Of a DNA stretch of 64,000 nucleotides, positions 18,671 through 27,181 are shown in pieces. The translations under genes and the position numbers were made by a program. This stretch comes from Clostridiales bacterium (lineage in GTDB: Bacteria > Bacillota > Clostridia > Christensenellales > UBA1242), in assembly GCA_015069325.1 (NCBI GenBank), contig SVIV01000001.1, positions 232,052 through 296,051 of the forward strand, in the 5' to 3' direction. Below the pieces are notes generated by a model. It had not been told where the DNA came from. It searched no databases and worked only from the letters and a program-made list of their open reading frames with translations. Each line of letters starts with the position of its first letter. Positions within the stretch are counted from its first letter, which is position 1.

Positions 18671-20212
18671 ATGAAGTCTTTATTTAAAACAGTTGCTTTG
18701 ATTACGGTATTTACCTTTTTAACTAGAATTTTAGGATTTGTTTTTAGGATTATTTTATCAAGAAGTGTGGGGGCAGAAGGTATTGGAATTTACCAAGTCG
18801 CATCTTCCATCTTTATGGTCCTTCTTACTATTATTGCAAGTGGTATTCCTTTTATTATTTCAAGAATCAGTGCGGGCTATTATGCAGATAAGAAAAACAA
18901 AGAAGCATCTTCATTTGTCTCTGTTGTATTGATTTTTACTTTGATTTTATCAATTGCAATTGCTTTAATCGTTTTTGTAATGCAGCGATTCTTTGCAAAA
19001 ATGTTTACACAAGTAGGTGGAATAGCTGTGCTTCTCGCATTGTTGCCAAGTTTGATATTTTCAGCAGTTTATTGTGTGTTTCGTGGAGATTTATGGGGAA
19101 AAGGTAATTATTTCGCACTTTGCGTAACAGAATTTTATGAGCAGATTATCAGAATCGTTCTCAGTCTTTTGCTTATAAATATTTCATTTTCAGCCCTTCA
19201 AAATGCGTTTAATTTAAGCTTAGCAATGAGCATTGCTTGTTTCTTTTCAATGTTGCTAGCGATAGTAATGCATTTTTATTATGGTGGGAGATTAGGAAAA
19301 TTTAAAAAAGGAATGTTGAAGCCCTTTTTAAAACAAGCCTGTCCAATAACATTTATGCGTGTGGCTGGTTCATTTGTTCAGCCATTAGTTGCAATAATAA
19401 TCCCTATGCGACTAATCGCAATAGGATATACAAGTTCGCAAGCATTGTCGCTATATGGCGTTGCGATGGGAATGACGATGCCACTTTTGTTTGTGCCGAC
19501 TACGATTATAGGTTCTCTTTCTACAGCATTAGTGCCTGACATTTCAACTGCAGTGGTGCAAAACAATCAAACACATATAGAGCGAAGGATAAACTTTTCT
19601 CTTGTCTTTGCAATGGCTGTATCTGCGATGTTTGTGCCTGTGTTTTTGGGAATGGGTGAAATTTTAGGGGTGTTTTTATTTGATAATGTTTTAAGCGGAT
19701 TTTTATTGCAGTCATCTGCTTGGATTTTATTACCATTAGGTTTGACAAATATGTCATCATCACTTTTAAACTCGTTGGGATTGGAAAATAAGTCATTTTA
19801 TAGTTTTTTACTTGGCGCAATTGTTATGTTTGCGTGCATTTGGTTGATGACTCCATTGATGGGGATTAATGCACTTGTTTTGGCGATGGGGCTGAATTAT
19901 GTAGTGGCATTTTTGATGAATTATAGACTGTTAAAAAAGCACGCAAAAGTTAATTTGAAAATTGGGAAAATGTTTTTAAAATTTATTTGTGTTATAGTGC
20001 CTTCAGGTGCGTTGACTGCTTTTATTGTTAGTTTAAGCGAATATATTTTTCCTACCTTTGTTATATTGGTTGTTGGTTCAATTGTTTCGTTTGGAAGTTT
20101 TATTCTTTTGTCGATGACCTTTAATTTGATTGATATAAAGACAATTTATTTTGCAATAAAACAAAAGATTAACACAAAAATCAAAAAAAAGGTAAAAAAA
20201 CATAATTTTTGA
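18671..20212 (+). CDS. spoVB: SpoVB/MurJ-type polysaccharide flippase
   Basis: Multidrug/oligosaccharidyl-lipid/polysaccharide (MOP) exporter superfamily protein, probably moving lipid-linked cell-wall or spore-cortex precursors across the membrane. 513 residues with ~14 hydrophobic segments. The N-terminus (Phe-Leu-Thr-Arg-Ile-Leu-Gly-Phe-Val-Phe-Arg-Ile, then Gly-Ala-Glu-Gly-Ile-Gly-Ile-Tyr-Gln) is typical of SpoVB. The basic C-terminus (Lys-rich, ~495-513) is cytoplasmic. GAGG lies 7 nt before the ATG. In Bacillus spoVB lies in the same chromosomal neighbourhood as pth and mfd, which occur 3 kb downstream here; a MurJ-like role in vegetative cells cannot be excluded. Confidence 0.87.
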   Translation: MKSLFKTVALITVFTFLTRILGFVFRIILSRSVGAEGIGIYQVASSIFMVLLTIIASGIPFIISRISAGYYADKKNKEASSFVSVVLIFTLILSIAIALIVFVMQRFFAKMFTQVGGIAVLLALLPSLIFSAVYCVFRGDLWGKGNYFALCVTEFYEQIIRIVLSLLLINISFSALQNAFNLSLAMSIACFFSMLLAIVMHFYYGGRLGKFKKGMLKPFLKQACPITFMRVAGSFVQPLVAIIIPMRLIAIGYTSSQALSLYGVAMGMTMPLLFVPTTIIGSLSTALVPDISTAVVQNNQTHIERRINFSLVFAMAVSAMFVPVFLGMGEILGVFLFDNVLSGFLLQSSAWILLPLGLTNMSSSLLNSLGLENKSFYSFLLGAIVMFACIWLMTPLMGINALVLAMGLNYVVAFLMNYRLLKKHAKVNLKIGKMFLKFICVIVPSGALTAFIVSLSEYIFPTFVILVVGSIVSFGSFILLSMTFNLIDIKTIYFAIKQKINTKIKKKVKKHNF

Positions 20213-20225
20213 TAATAATAATGTT

Positions 20226-20945
20226 ATGCTTACGATAATAATTAGGTCGATTCTTATTTATGTGATAGTGTTATTTGTGTTTAGGGTTATGGGCAAAAGG
20301 CAATTGGGGCAGATGCAACCATTTGAGCTTGTTCTTACTTTAATTATTGCAGATTTGGCTACAATTCCTATGGCTGAAGTATCAGTCCCTGTTTTGCACG
20401 GGGTAGTGCCTTTATTAACACTTGTTGTCTTGCATTTTTTGTTGACTTGGCTAACGAAAATTAGTCAAAGGATAAGTAAGATAATCAGTGGGAAACCTGT
20501 TATTGTTGTGAATCCTAAAGGTATAGATTTTGAAGCGATGAAAAAATTAAATCTCTCCATCGATGACCTTTTTGCTGCTTTACGAGAGAATGGTTATTTT
20601 TCGATTGCGCAAATTCAATATGCAATTATGGAAACAAATGGGAAAATAAGCATAATGCCAAAAGCACAAAGTGCACCAGTTACAAATGGGGATATGAAAA
20701 TCAAGTGTGATGATAGTTTTATCCCTATAATTTTAATCAACGAAGGGAAAATAATGAAAGACAATTGTGCTTTGGCAGGCATAAATGAACAAGAATTATC
20801 AACTATTGCTAAAAAACAAAATTGCGAGAAATTAAAAGATGTTTTGATATTATCGGTTGACCAGTCGGGAGAAGGGTATATTCAAATACAAGGTGGCGAA
20901 GGGCAATCCTTTAAAACTAAAAGGTTGGTTTCTGATGAAAAGTAA
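20226..20945 (+). CDS. YetF/DUF421 family membrane protein
   Basis: Function unknown. 239 residues: three membrane helices in the first ~80 residues with the family signature Arg-Val-Met-Gly-Lys-Arg-Gln-Leu-Gly-Gln-Met, then a cytoplasmic YetF domain (Ile-Val-Val-Asn-Pro-Lys-Gly and Asp-Asp-Leu-Phe-Ala-Ala-Leu-Arg). It starts 13 nt after spoVB, without a clear SD. The next gene overlaps its end by 11 nt. Confidence 0.9.
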   Translation: MLTIIIRSILIYVIVLFVFRVMGKRQLGQMQPFELVLTLIIADLATIPMAEVSVPVLHGVVPLLTLVVLHFLLTWLTKISQRISKIISGKPVIVVNPKGIDFEAMKKLNLSIDDLFAALRENGYFSIAQIQYAIMETNGKISIMPKAQSAPVTNGDMKIKCDDSFIPIILINEGKIMKDNCALAGINEQELSTIAKKQNCEKLKDVLILSVDQSGEGYIQIQGGEGQSFKTKRLVSDEK

Positions 20946-21336
20946 AGTGTTTCATTATTTGAATTTTGTTTTTATTTTGCTTGTTCTGATTGTAATTTGT
21001 GTTGCTGAAGAAGTGGTTGTGTCATCAAGTTTGTCTGCAGTTCAAAATTACTGCTTTAAAATTGAAGAATTGTTAAAAGATTTTGACAGTTTAAAAAATA
21101 TGGATATTGTTATGGCGGTTGACAATTTGGAGTATGAGTGGTTTGAAGATGAAATGAATTTATGCTATATGGTAAATCATAAAAGTATTCAAGAAATAGG
21201 ACAAGAAATAGTAAGATTAAAAACATATATTGCCGAAGATGAAATTACTGAATTTAAGGTTTCCCTGCAAGAAATAGAAAATTATTGCAATAGTTATTTG
21301 CATTTTATGGGGGCGAACATTCACAATGTTTTATAA
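20935..21336 (+). CDS. DUF4363-like membrane protein paired with YetF
   Basis: 133 residues with one N-terminal membrane helix (~8-25) and a helical outer domain rich in Glu, Leu and Asn. The size, topology and position just after a YetF/DUF421 gene match DUF4363 proteins, which are commonly found beside YetF genes in Clostridia. The frame is open upstream, but the ATG at 20935, preceded by AAAAGG about 10 nt before, is the sensible start. It overlaps the yetF-like stop. Confidence 0.75.
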   Translation: MKSKVFHYLNFVFILLVLIVICVAEEVVVSSSLSAVQNYCFKIEELLKDFDSLKNMDIVMAVDNLEYEWFEDEMNLCYMVNHKSIQEIGQEIVRLKTYIAEDEITEFKVSLQEIENYCNSYLHFMGANIHNVL

Positions 21337-21365
21337 AAAAGATTGCTTAATCAAGCAATCTTTTT
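21336..21365. terminator. Bidirectional terminator at 21.35 kb
   Basis: A perfect 13-bp stem (21336-21348 with 21353-21365) ending in T5, and A5 on the other strand. It covers the end of the convergent minus-strand gene. Confidence 0.9.
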
Positions 21366-22428
21366 AATATATCTTTTCTTTTTTAATTTTTACAAATACA
21401 ACAAGAGATGTAAGAGCTATACACAATACAACAAAACCTGCAATAATCCAAATGATTGGAAGAGTATTTGTTAGCTTGCCGAAATGCAGTTCGTTGCTAA
21501 CAACAGTGTTTGTTGTTCCATAAGGTGCATATTCACACCAAACCGTCCATTCTCCATCAGGTAATTCTGCTCGCAAAAGAGAGAATTCAAACCCTGCCCT
21601 TTTTGTATCTTTATACAAATATTTATCGCAGTTTAGTTGTTCAAATTTATCAATGTTTAAATCAGATTGTAAAAGAGAATAGTTTTCCCCATTGGTAGTT
21701 TTTCCATATACATACCATTTGATTTGATTTTCGTCAACATATCTATATTCGCCTGTAGTGTCAACATTAAAAACATATTTATCACTATCTTTGTTGTTGA
21801 GTGGTTCGCCTATAGTAGGTTTGCCTACTTGCATTTTAGGTTGCAAAATAAAAAAGTCTGAATAGAGTGAAATATTGTTTCCAAGCATTACTTTAAAGCG
21901 ATAAATTCCCCAATTTACTTTAGAGCCTGGACATATATCAACAGTAAGTGTTTTATCTTTAAAACTTGTTTCTTTATCCCAAATGGACGTTAGTGTATTG
22001 CCGATAGTGTTCGTTGTTACGGCGCTGATTATGTTATCGTGTTCGTCAGTAAACTTCGCAGATGAATAACCTTTTAAATATTCATATGTGACTTTTAAAG
22101 TGCAATATCCTTCAGCATCAGTTGAAGGGATTTGCTCGTCGCTCAACTGCGAAAAATCAAAGTGAAGTTTAAATCTATAAGTATTTTCCACGTTGTAAAC
22201 AAAAGCTTTTGCGGTGCGAAGTTCGTTATATGAATAATCAATAGTTTCAGAAGCGGTAAGTGATTGATCTGATCTATCGGAAACTTCAACCCAGAAACAA
22301 GCATTTTTTTTGTTTGCATCAAGGGCATAAGTATTAGTAAAATGTAATCCGCTTAATAAAAAAGCAAATAGTAAAACAAAGGTAACAATTAACAAAAAAA
22401 CAGTATTTTTAGACTTTTTTGAAAACAT
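21364..22428 (-). CDS. Surface protein with N- and C-terminal membrane segments
   Basis: Not recognised. 354 residues. A signal or anchor helix lies at ~9-32, then a beta-rich outer region with Ig-like stretches (Asp-Gly-Glu-Trp-Thr-Val-Trp-Cys-Glu-Tyr near 290). A second hydrophobic helix at ~322-346 ends in a basic tail (Lys-Ile-Lys-Lys-Glu-Lys). This gives a type I-like membrane topology with an exposed middle. AAAGGAG precedes the ATG on the minus strand. Monocistronic, convergent with the YetF operon and divergent from the GlmU-like gene. Confidence 0.75.
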   Translation of the reverse strand: MFSKKSKNTVFLLIVTFVLLFAFLLSGLHFTNTYALDANKKNACFWVEVSDRSDQSLTASETIDYSYNELRTAKAFVYNVENTYRFKLHFDFSQLSDEQIPSTDAEGYCTLKVTYEYLKGYSSAKFTDEHDNIISAVTTNTIGNTLTSIWDKETSFKDKTLTVDICPGSKVNWGIYRFKVMLGNNISLYSDFFILQPKMQVGKPTIGEPLNNKDSDKYVFNVDTTGEYRYVDENQIKWYVYGKTTNGENYSLLQSDLNIDKFEQLNCDKYLYKDTKRAGFEFSLLRAELPDGEWTVWCEYAPYGTTNTVVSNELHFGKLTNTLPIIWIIAGFVVLCIALTSLVVFVKIKKEKIY

Positions 22429-22539
22429 TTTTTTCTCCTTTATATCAAGATAATAACATATTTAAAAAAATAAGGAAAACAATTTTAATTAATTTTTTGT
22501 TATTTTTAAATATTTTTAATTTATTATACTTTTTTATTG

Positions 22540-22574
22540 TTGACAAAAGATGATATAAAATATATACTAAAACT
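22540..22574 (+). promoter_or_regulatory. Leaderless promoter of the GlmU-like/pth/mfd operon
   Basis: TTGACA (22540-22545), a 17-nt spacer, TATACT (22563-22568), then 6 nt to the ATG at 22575. No SD. Transcription should start at the start codon. Confidence 0.85.
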
Positions 22575-23441
22575 ATGGAAACGATGGATATAGAATTTGA
22601 AATTGCCAAAAATCAAATTGCGATTGATTTTGAAAATTTAAAAGATCAAGACGGGCAAGAAGAAAGTTTGGTTTTGCAAAAGTCGGTTATTAAGCCTGTA
22701 AACTTCGATTGGATTAAAAATGAAGTTTTATTTGTCGTTGTGAAAGCAAATAGAATTGAAGTTTGTCCTGGATTTTCATCTTTAAAATTGTGCGGAAAGA
22801 CAATGACCGATTGGGTGCTTATGGCAAGTGGGGGTTGTCAAACAATGGTTGTTAATGATTGTGAAGATATCATTGACAAAATCAGGACGATCAACACCGA
22901 TAAAAAAATCATTGCATTATTTTATAGCGATACCCCACTTTTGGATAAAAGTGGATTTTATCGAATTATGGATTATTTTTCGTCAAAAAGTATCAACTTT
23001 TTGCAACTCGCTAGGGGGATAATTGTTAAAACAGGCTTCTTGAAAAACAACCCATCGTTTATGTCAAGTGCAACAGGGGGATATGAAGATGATTGCTTGT
23101 TTGTTGTGGATAGCGGGCAAGCACTTTCTTATGCACATAAGCAATTAAACCAAAAAGTTTTAAATTTTCATAAAGCAAATGGAGTGGTAATTTTTGGTGA
23201 AAATAGTGTGTTTGTAGATGCTGATTGTGAAATAGATAGCGGAGTAATAATTTATCCTAACAATGTCATCTCTGGACAAAGTATTATATCAAGCGGATGC
23301 GTTTTGCAAAGTGGAAATGTAGTTGTTGATAGCATTTTGGCTGAAAACGTTGAAATTCAAGGGTGCTACATTGAAAACAGTAAAATTTGTCAGGGAAATG
23401 TTGTTAAAGCTGGCGAAAAAGTCATAAACGAGGAAAGATAA
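22575..23441 (+). CDS. Degenerate GlmU-like protein (nucleotidyltransferase-like plus beta-helix)
   Basis: 288 residues against ~450 for GlmU. The N-terminal part keeps a sugar-nucleotidyltransferase-like 'Tyr-Ser-Asp-Thr-Pro-Leu-Leu' (compare Gly-Asp-x-Pro-Leu in GlmU) but lacks the N-terminal Leu-x-Ala-Gly-x-Gly-Thr-x-Met nucleotide-binding loop. Residues ~200-285 form hexapeptide-repeat, left-handed beta-helix-like sequence (Ile-Ile-Tyr-Pro-Asn-Asn-Val-Ile-Ser-Gly and so on). It lies directly before pth and mfd, where glmU stands in Bacillus, so it probably descends from glmU. Catalytic activity is doubtful; a regulatory or structural role is possible. Confidence 0.7.
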   Translation: METMDIEFEIAKNQIAIDFENLKDQDGQEESLVLQKSVIKPVNFDWIKNEVLFVVVKANRIEVCPGFSSLKLCGKTMTDWVLMASGGCQTMVVNDCEDIIDKIRTINTDKKIIALFYSDTPLLDKSGFYRIMDYFSSKSINFLQLARGIIVKTGFLKNNPSFMSSATGGYEDDCLFVVDSGQALSYAHKQLNQKVLNFHKANGVVIFGENSVFVDADCEIDSGVIIYPNNVISGQSIISSGCVLQSGNVVVDSILAENVEIQGCYIENSKICQGNVVKAGEKVINEER

Positions 23442-23443
23442 TA

Positions 23444-23956
23444 ATGATTGTTGTAGTAGGACTTGGAAATATTGGTAGAGAATACGAAAACACCGTGCAT
23501 AATATGGGGTTTAAGGTTGTTGACAAGTTGTCGCGACAACTTGGTTTTACTTTTTCAAAAGAAAAATATAAATCTCAAGTTGCAGAAGGTAGAATTAAAA
23601 ATGAAAATATAATTATTATGAAGCCAATGACTTACATGAATAATAGTGGCGAAGCGGTTGCATTAGTTAAGAAAAAGTTTAACGATGCAAGAATACTTGT
23701 TGTCGTTGATGATATTGATTTGCCTAGGGGAACTGTGAGATATCGCGAACGCGGTAGTGCAGGAACTCATAATGGGCTTCGTTCGATAGTCTCTTATATT
23801 GGACAGGAGTTTGAAAGGGTAAAGGTTGGAGTAGGTAGAAATGAAAATATAGATTTGGCGGATTATGTCCTTGCTAAACTTAATAAAGATGAACTTTTGC
23901 AGTTTGAGAAGCCTATAGATGATGCAGTGAAAATTATATTGGAGCATATAAATTGA
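23444..23956 (+). CDS. pth: Peptidyl-tRNA hydrolase
   Basis: Releases tRNA from stalled peptidyl-tRNA. 170 residues, slightly short for the family. Motifs: Gly-Leu-Gly-Asn (6-9), Tyr-Glu-Asn-Thr-Val-His-Asn-Met-Gly-Phe with catalytic His19, Lys-Pro-Met-Thr-Tyr-Met-Asn-Asn-Ser-Gly, and Val-Val-Asp-Asp-Ile-Asp-Leu-Pro with the catalytic Asp. It starts 2 nt after the GlmU-like gene with a GAGGAAAG SD, and its stop overlaps the mfd start by 4 nt. Confidence 0.96.
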   Translation: MIVVVGLGNIGREYENTVHNMGFKVVDKLSRQLGFTFSKEKYKSQVAEGRIKNENIIIMKPMTYMNNSGEAVALVKKKFNDARILVVVDDIDLPRGTVRYRERGSAGTHNGLRSIVSYIGQEFERVKVGVGRNENIDLADYVLAKLNKDELLQFEKPIDDAVKIILEHIN

Positions 23957-26900
23957 AATTTTTAAGCAAAAAAATTGAAAAAATTTTAAAAAATCAAGTG
24001 ATTTCTGGCGTAAAAGAAGGTGAAAAGATAGTAATATCAAATCACTTTCAACGCTTGATTTTTTTGTGCAATAATTTTGTTTCGGCGGGAAAAATCAAAC
24101 GTGGTCTAGAAGCTTTTGGGAAGAGGGTAGAGATTGTTTCAAGTGCAAGAGAGAATCAAGACGAAAATGACAAAAACCTGCTTCCTTTCGTGGAAAATTT
24201 AAATAAATATATTGCAGGCGAAATAGATTGTTTAATAGTTTTGCCTTGTTCGGCTATTATAAAATTTGATAAAGAAGCTTTAGTTCCTTTCGGGTTGAAG
24301 TTGGGGCAAGAAATACAGCGTGCTGAATTAACCAACAGGCTTGTTTCGATGGGATATGAAAGGTCGTCTTTGGCACAATTGCCAGGACAATTTGCAGTCC
24401 GCGGAGATATTTTAGACGTTTTTGTTACAACGGGCGAACATCCTATTAGGGTGGAGTTTTTTGATGATATAATTGAAAATATATCGATTTTTGACGAAAA
24501 TAATATGAAAAATCTTAAAAAAATTGATTTTTGTGAAGTTTATGCCTCAAAATTGCCTATAGGTGAAGATTGCATCTTTGATTTGGAAGGCGAAAAAATT
24601 CTAGATGAACCAAAAAGAATTAATGAAGAAATTGAAATGCTTATTACTAGTTATAAGGCTACTTCATTTTTTAATCATAAGTTTTATCAAGATTTTGATA
24701 ATCTGTTAGACAAAGCTGATTTGACGTTTGACAACTTTCATATTTTAAATGAAGGTTATCATAATAATATGATTGCTGTGCAAAGTTATTTGACTGATTT
24801 TATGGCATTAAAAACCGATATTTATGATTTTAAAAACTTAAATCAAGCAATTATTTTGTTTGCAGGGGAAGAACGTTTTAAAAGAAATCTTGAAAGTTTT
24901 TTAACGGAAAACGGATTTGCTTATCGCGATTATGATGAAAATTGTGATTTGGTAAATGGGCAAATTTATCTGTCGTCGCTTGCGATGCCTTATTCATTTT
25001 CTTTTCTTAAAGAGAATGTTGTGGCGATTGGTTGTGATAGCCTATTTCGATCTTCTTCATCAACATTTTCAAAAAGCAAACATTCGTTGTTTTATTTACC
25101 TAAAGTCGGCGAATATATAGTTCATACTTTTCATGGAATTGGTAAGTGTGTAAAAATTGAAAGGCTTAAAATTTCAGACATTGAAAAAGACTATTTTGTA
25201 ATTGAATATAAGAAGGGAGATATTCTTTATCTTCCAAGTGAAGAAGCAAATACTCTTTCTGCTTATGTAGGAAGCGAAGAAGAACCAAAATTGTCAACAC
25301 TTGGCGGCACAGAATTCACCCGATTGAAAGAAAGAGTAAAAGCAAGCATCAAAGAAATGGCAATAAGCCTTGTCGAAATATACAAGGAGCGTCAACTTGT
25401 AAAAGGATATGCTTTTTCTCGAGATGAAGATTTGGAAAAGCAATTTGCTGATTCTTTTGGTTATCCCGAAACGCCTGACCAACTTAAAGCCATTAGTGAT
25501 ATTGATAAAGATATGGAAAGCGATAAGGTTATGGAGCGCCTAATATGTGGAGATGTAGGCTTTGGCAAAACAGAAGTTGCACTTCGCGGTGCATTTAAAT
25601 GTATTTATAATGGAAAGCAAGTTGCGCTTGTTTGTCCAACAACTATTCTTTCAGAACAACATTATCGCACTGCAAAAGAAAGATTTTCCCAGTTTGGAAT
25701 AAGAATTGAAGTTATTAATCGATTTAGAACAGAACTGCAAGTTAAAGATATTTTAAGGAGACTTGCAGAAGGCAAAGTGGATATGATTATAGGCACTCAT
25801 CGTCTTTTAAGTGATGATATAGTGTTTAATGATTTGGGATTATTAATTTTAGATGAAGAGCAACGCTTTGGCGTTGAACATAAAGAAAAAATTAAAGATA
25901 GAAGCAGAAATATTGATGTATTAACACTTTCTGCTACTCCAATTCCAAGAACTCTTAATATGTCGTTATCGGGAATTAGAGATATTTCAATTATAGAGAC
26001 CCCACCAAGAGAAAGGCTTCCAATTCAAACCTATGTTGCGGAAGAGAGTGATCAACTTATTAAAGACGTCCTTTCAAGAGAACTTGCACGCGGTGGACAG
26101 GCATTTATTGTATATAATAGGGTTGAGACTATAGAAGAGTTTGCATCTTATATAAGAAATCTCGTTCCGCAGGCGAACATTGGAGTTGCGCACGGGCAAA
26201 TGACTGAAAGGGCACTCGAAAAAGTTGTTACACAGTTATATGATGGGAAATTTAACATTTTGATTGCGACTACCTTGATTGAAAATGGCATTAACCTTCC
26301 ATCTGCTAATACAATGGTTGTTATTGATTCTGACAGATTGGGGCTAAGTCAACTTTATCAAATCAGGGGAAGAATTGGCAGAAGTGATAAACTAAGTTAT
26401 GCATATCTCACTTATCAAAAAGATAAGCATTTGACTGATGACGCTTATAAAAGGCTTGAAGCCATAAAAGAGTTCAGTCAACTAGGTTCTGGATTTAAAA
26501 TTGCAATGCGAGATTTAGAACTTCGTGGTGCGGGCAATATTTTAGGTAAACAGCAACACGGGCATATTGCAAAAGTAGGTTATGATATGTTTGTGCGCTT
26601 GCTAGATGAACAAGTAAAGGAAATTAAGGGCGAAAAGGTCCGCAAAAAGAGTGATGTTAAACTTGAAATTGCACTTTCTGCATATATCAGTGAAGATTAT
26701 ATCGAGCAAGGGGAACAAAGGATTGTTTACTATACAAGAATTAGTGAAATTTCTACCATTAAAGAAAGAAATGAGATAATTGATAGTATTCGAGACGGAT
26801 TTGGGCAAGTCCCACAAGAGCTTGTTAATCTTTGTAATTTTGCATTACTAAGAAACTTGGCAGGAGAGTTTGGGGTAAAAAGAATAGTCATTAATAAGCT

Positions 26901-27096
26901 TGAGAATATGATAATTTTGGAAAAACAAGAGAATATTTTAGATAAGAGATTATCTCAAGTGCTTGAAAGTAGCGAAGGCAGACTTTCTTTTGATTCGTTT
27001 GTAAAAATCAAATTTAAACCTGCAAGTTCGGTGGCGGAAAGTTTAAAATGTATGATAGATTTTTTCTTAAAGGCGCAAGAAGTGCAAGTAAAATAA
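23953..27096 (+). CDS. mfd: Transcription-repair coupling factor Mfd
   Basis: DNA translocase that removes stalled RNA polymerase and recruits UvrA. 1047 residues, a little short of the ~1150 common length. Order: UvrB-like N-terminal module (Leu-Pro-Gly-Gln-Phe-Ala-Val-Arg-Gly-Asp-Ile-Leu-Asp-Val), CarD-like RNAP-interaction domain (Val-His-Thr-Phe-His-Gly-Ile-Gly-Lys, ~390-400), RecG-like helicase with Walker A Gly-Asp-Val-Gly-Phe-Gly-Lys-Thr-Glu and the Asp-Glu-Glu-Gln box, and a C-terminal TRCF domain. Start is TTG (23953) with GGAG 8 nt upstream, overlapping the pth stop. Confidence 0.97.
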   Translation: MKFLSKKIEKILKNQVISGVKEGEKIVISNHFQRLIFLCNNFVSAGKIKRGLEAFGKRVEIVSSARENQDENDKNLLPFVENLNKYIAGEIDCLIVLPCSAIIKFDKEALVPFGLKLGQEIQRAELTNRLVSMGYERSSLAQLPGQFAVRGDILDVFVTTGEHPIRVEFFDDIIENISIFDENNMKNLKKIDFCEVYASKLPIGEDCIFDLEGEKILDEPKRINEEIEMLITSYKATSFFNHKFYQDFDNLLDKADLTFDNFHILNEGYHNNMIAVQSYLTDFMALKTDIYDFKNLNQAIILFAGEERFKRNLESFLTENGFAYRDYDENCDLVNGQIYLSSLAMPYSFSFLKENVVAIGCDSLFRSSSSTFSKSKHSLFYLPKVGEYIVHTFHGIGKCVKIERLKISDIEKDYFVIEYKKGDILYLPSEEANTLSAYVGSEEEPKLSTLGGTEFTRLKERVKASIKEMAISLVEIYKERQLVKGYAFSRDEDLEKQFADSFGYPETPDQLKAISDIDKDMESDKVMERLICGDVGFGKTEVALRGAFKCIYNGKQVALVCPTTILSEQHYRTAKERFSQFGIRIEVINRFRTELQVKDILRRLAEGKVDMIIGTHRLLSDDIVFNDLGLLILDEEQRFGVEHKEKIKDRSRNIDVLTLSATPIPRTLNMSLSGIRDISIIETPPRERLPIQTYVAEESDQLIKDVLSRELARGGQAFIVYNRVETIEEFASYIRNLVPQANIGVAHGQMTERALEKVVTQLYDGKFNILIATTLIENGINLPSANTMVVIDSDRLGLSQLYQIRGRIGRSDKLSYAYLTYQKDKHLTDDAYKRLEAIKEFSQLGSGFKIAMRDLELRGAGNILGKQQHGHIAKVGYDMFVRLLDEQVKEIKGEKVRKKSDVKLEIALSAYISEDYIEQGEQRIVYYTRISEISTIKERNEIIDSIRDGFGQVPQELVNLCNFALLRNLAGEFGVKRIVINKLENMIILEKQENILDKRLSQVLESSEGRLSFDSFVKIKFKPASSVAESLKCMIDFFLKAQEVQVK

Positions 27097-27123
27097 AAAA
27101 ATTAAGAAACTATCAAAAAACAC

Positions 27124-27153
27124 TTGAATTTTATAGTTTATGTGTGCTATTAT
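27124..27153 (+). promoter_or_regulatory. Promoter of the foldase-like lipoprotein gene
   Basis: TTGAAT (27124-27129), an 18-nt spacer and TATTAT (27148-27153). An AAACTAT/ATAGTTT inverted repeat spans ~27107-27138. A GGAGAG SD precedes the ATG at 27182. Confidence 0.55.
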
Positions 27154-27181
27154 ATGTCTATAAATTTAATATGGAGAGAAA

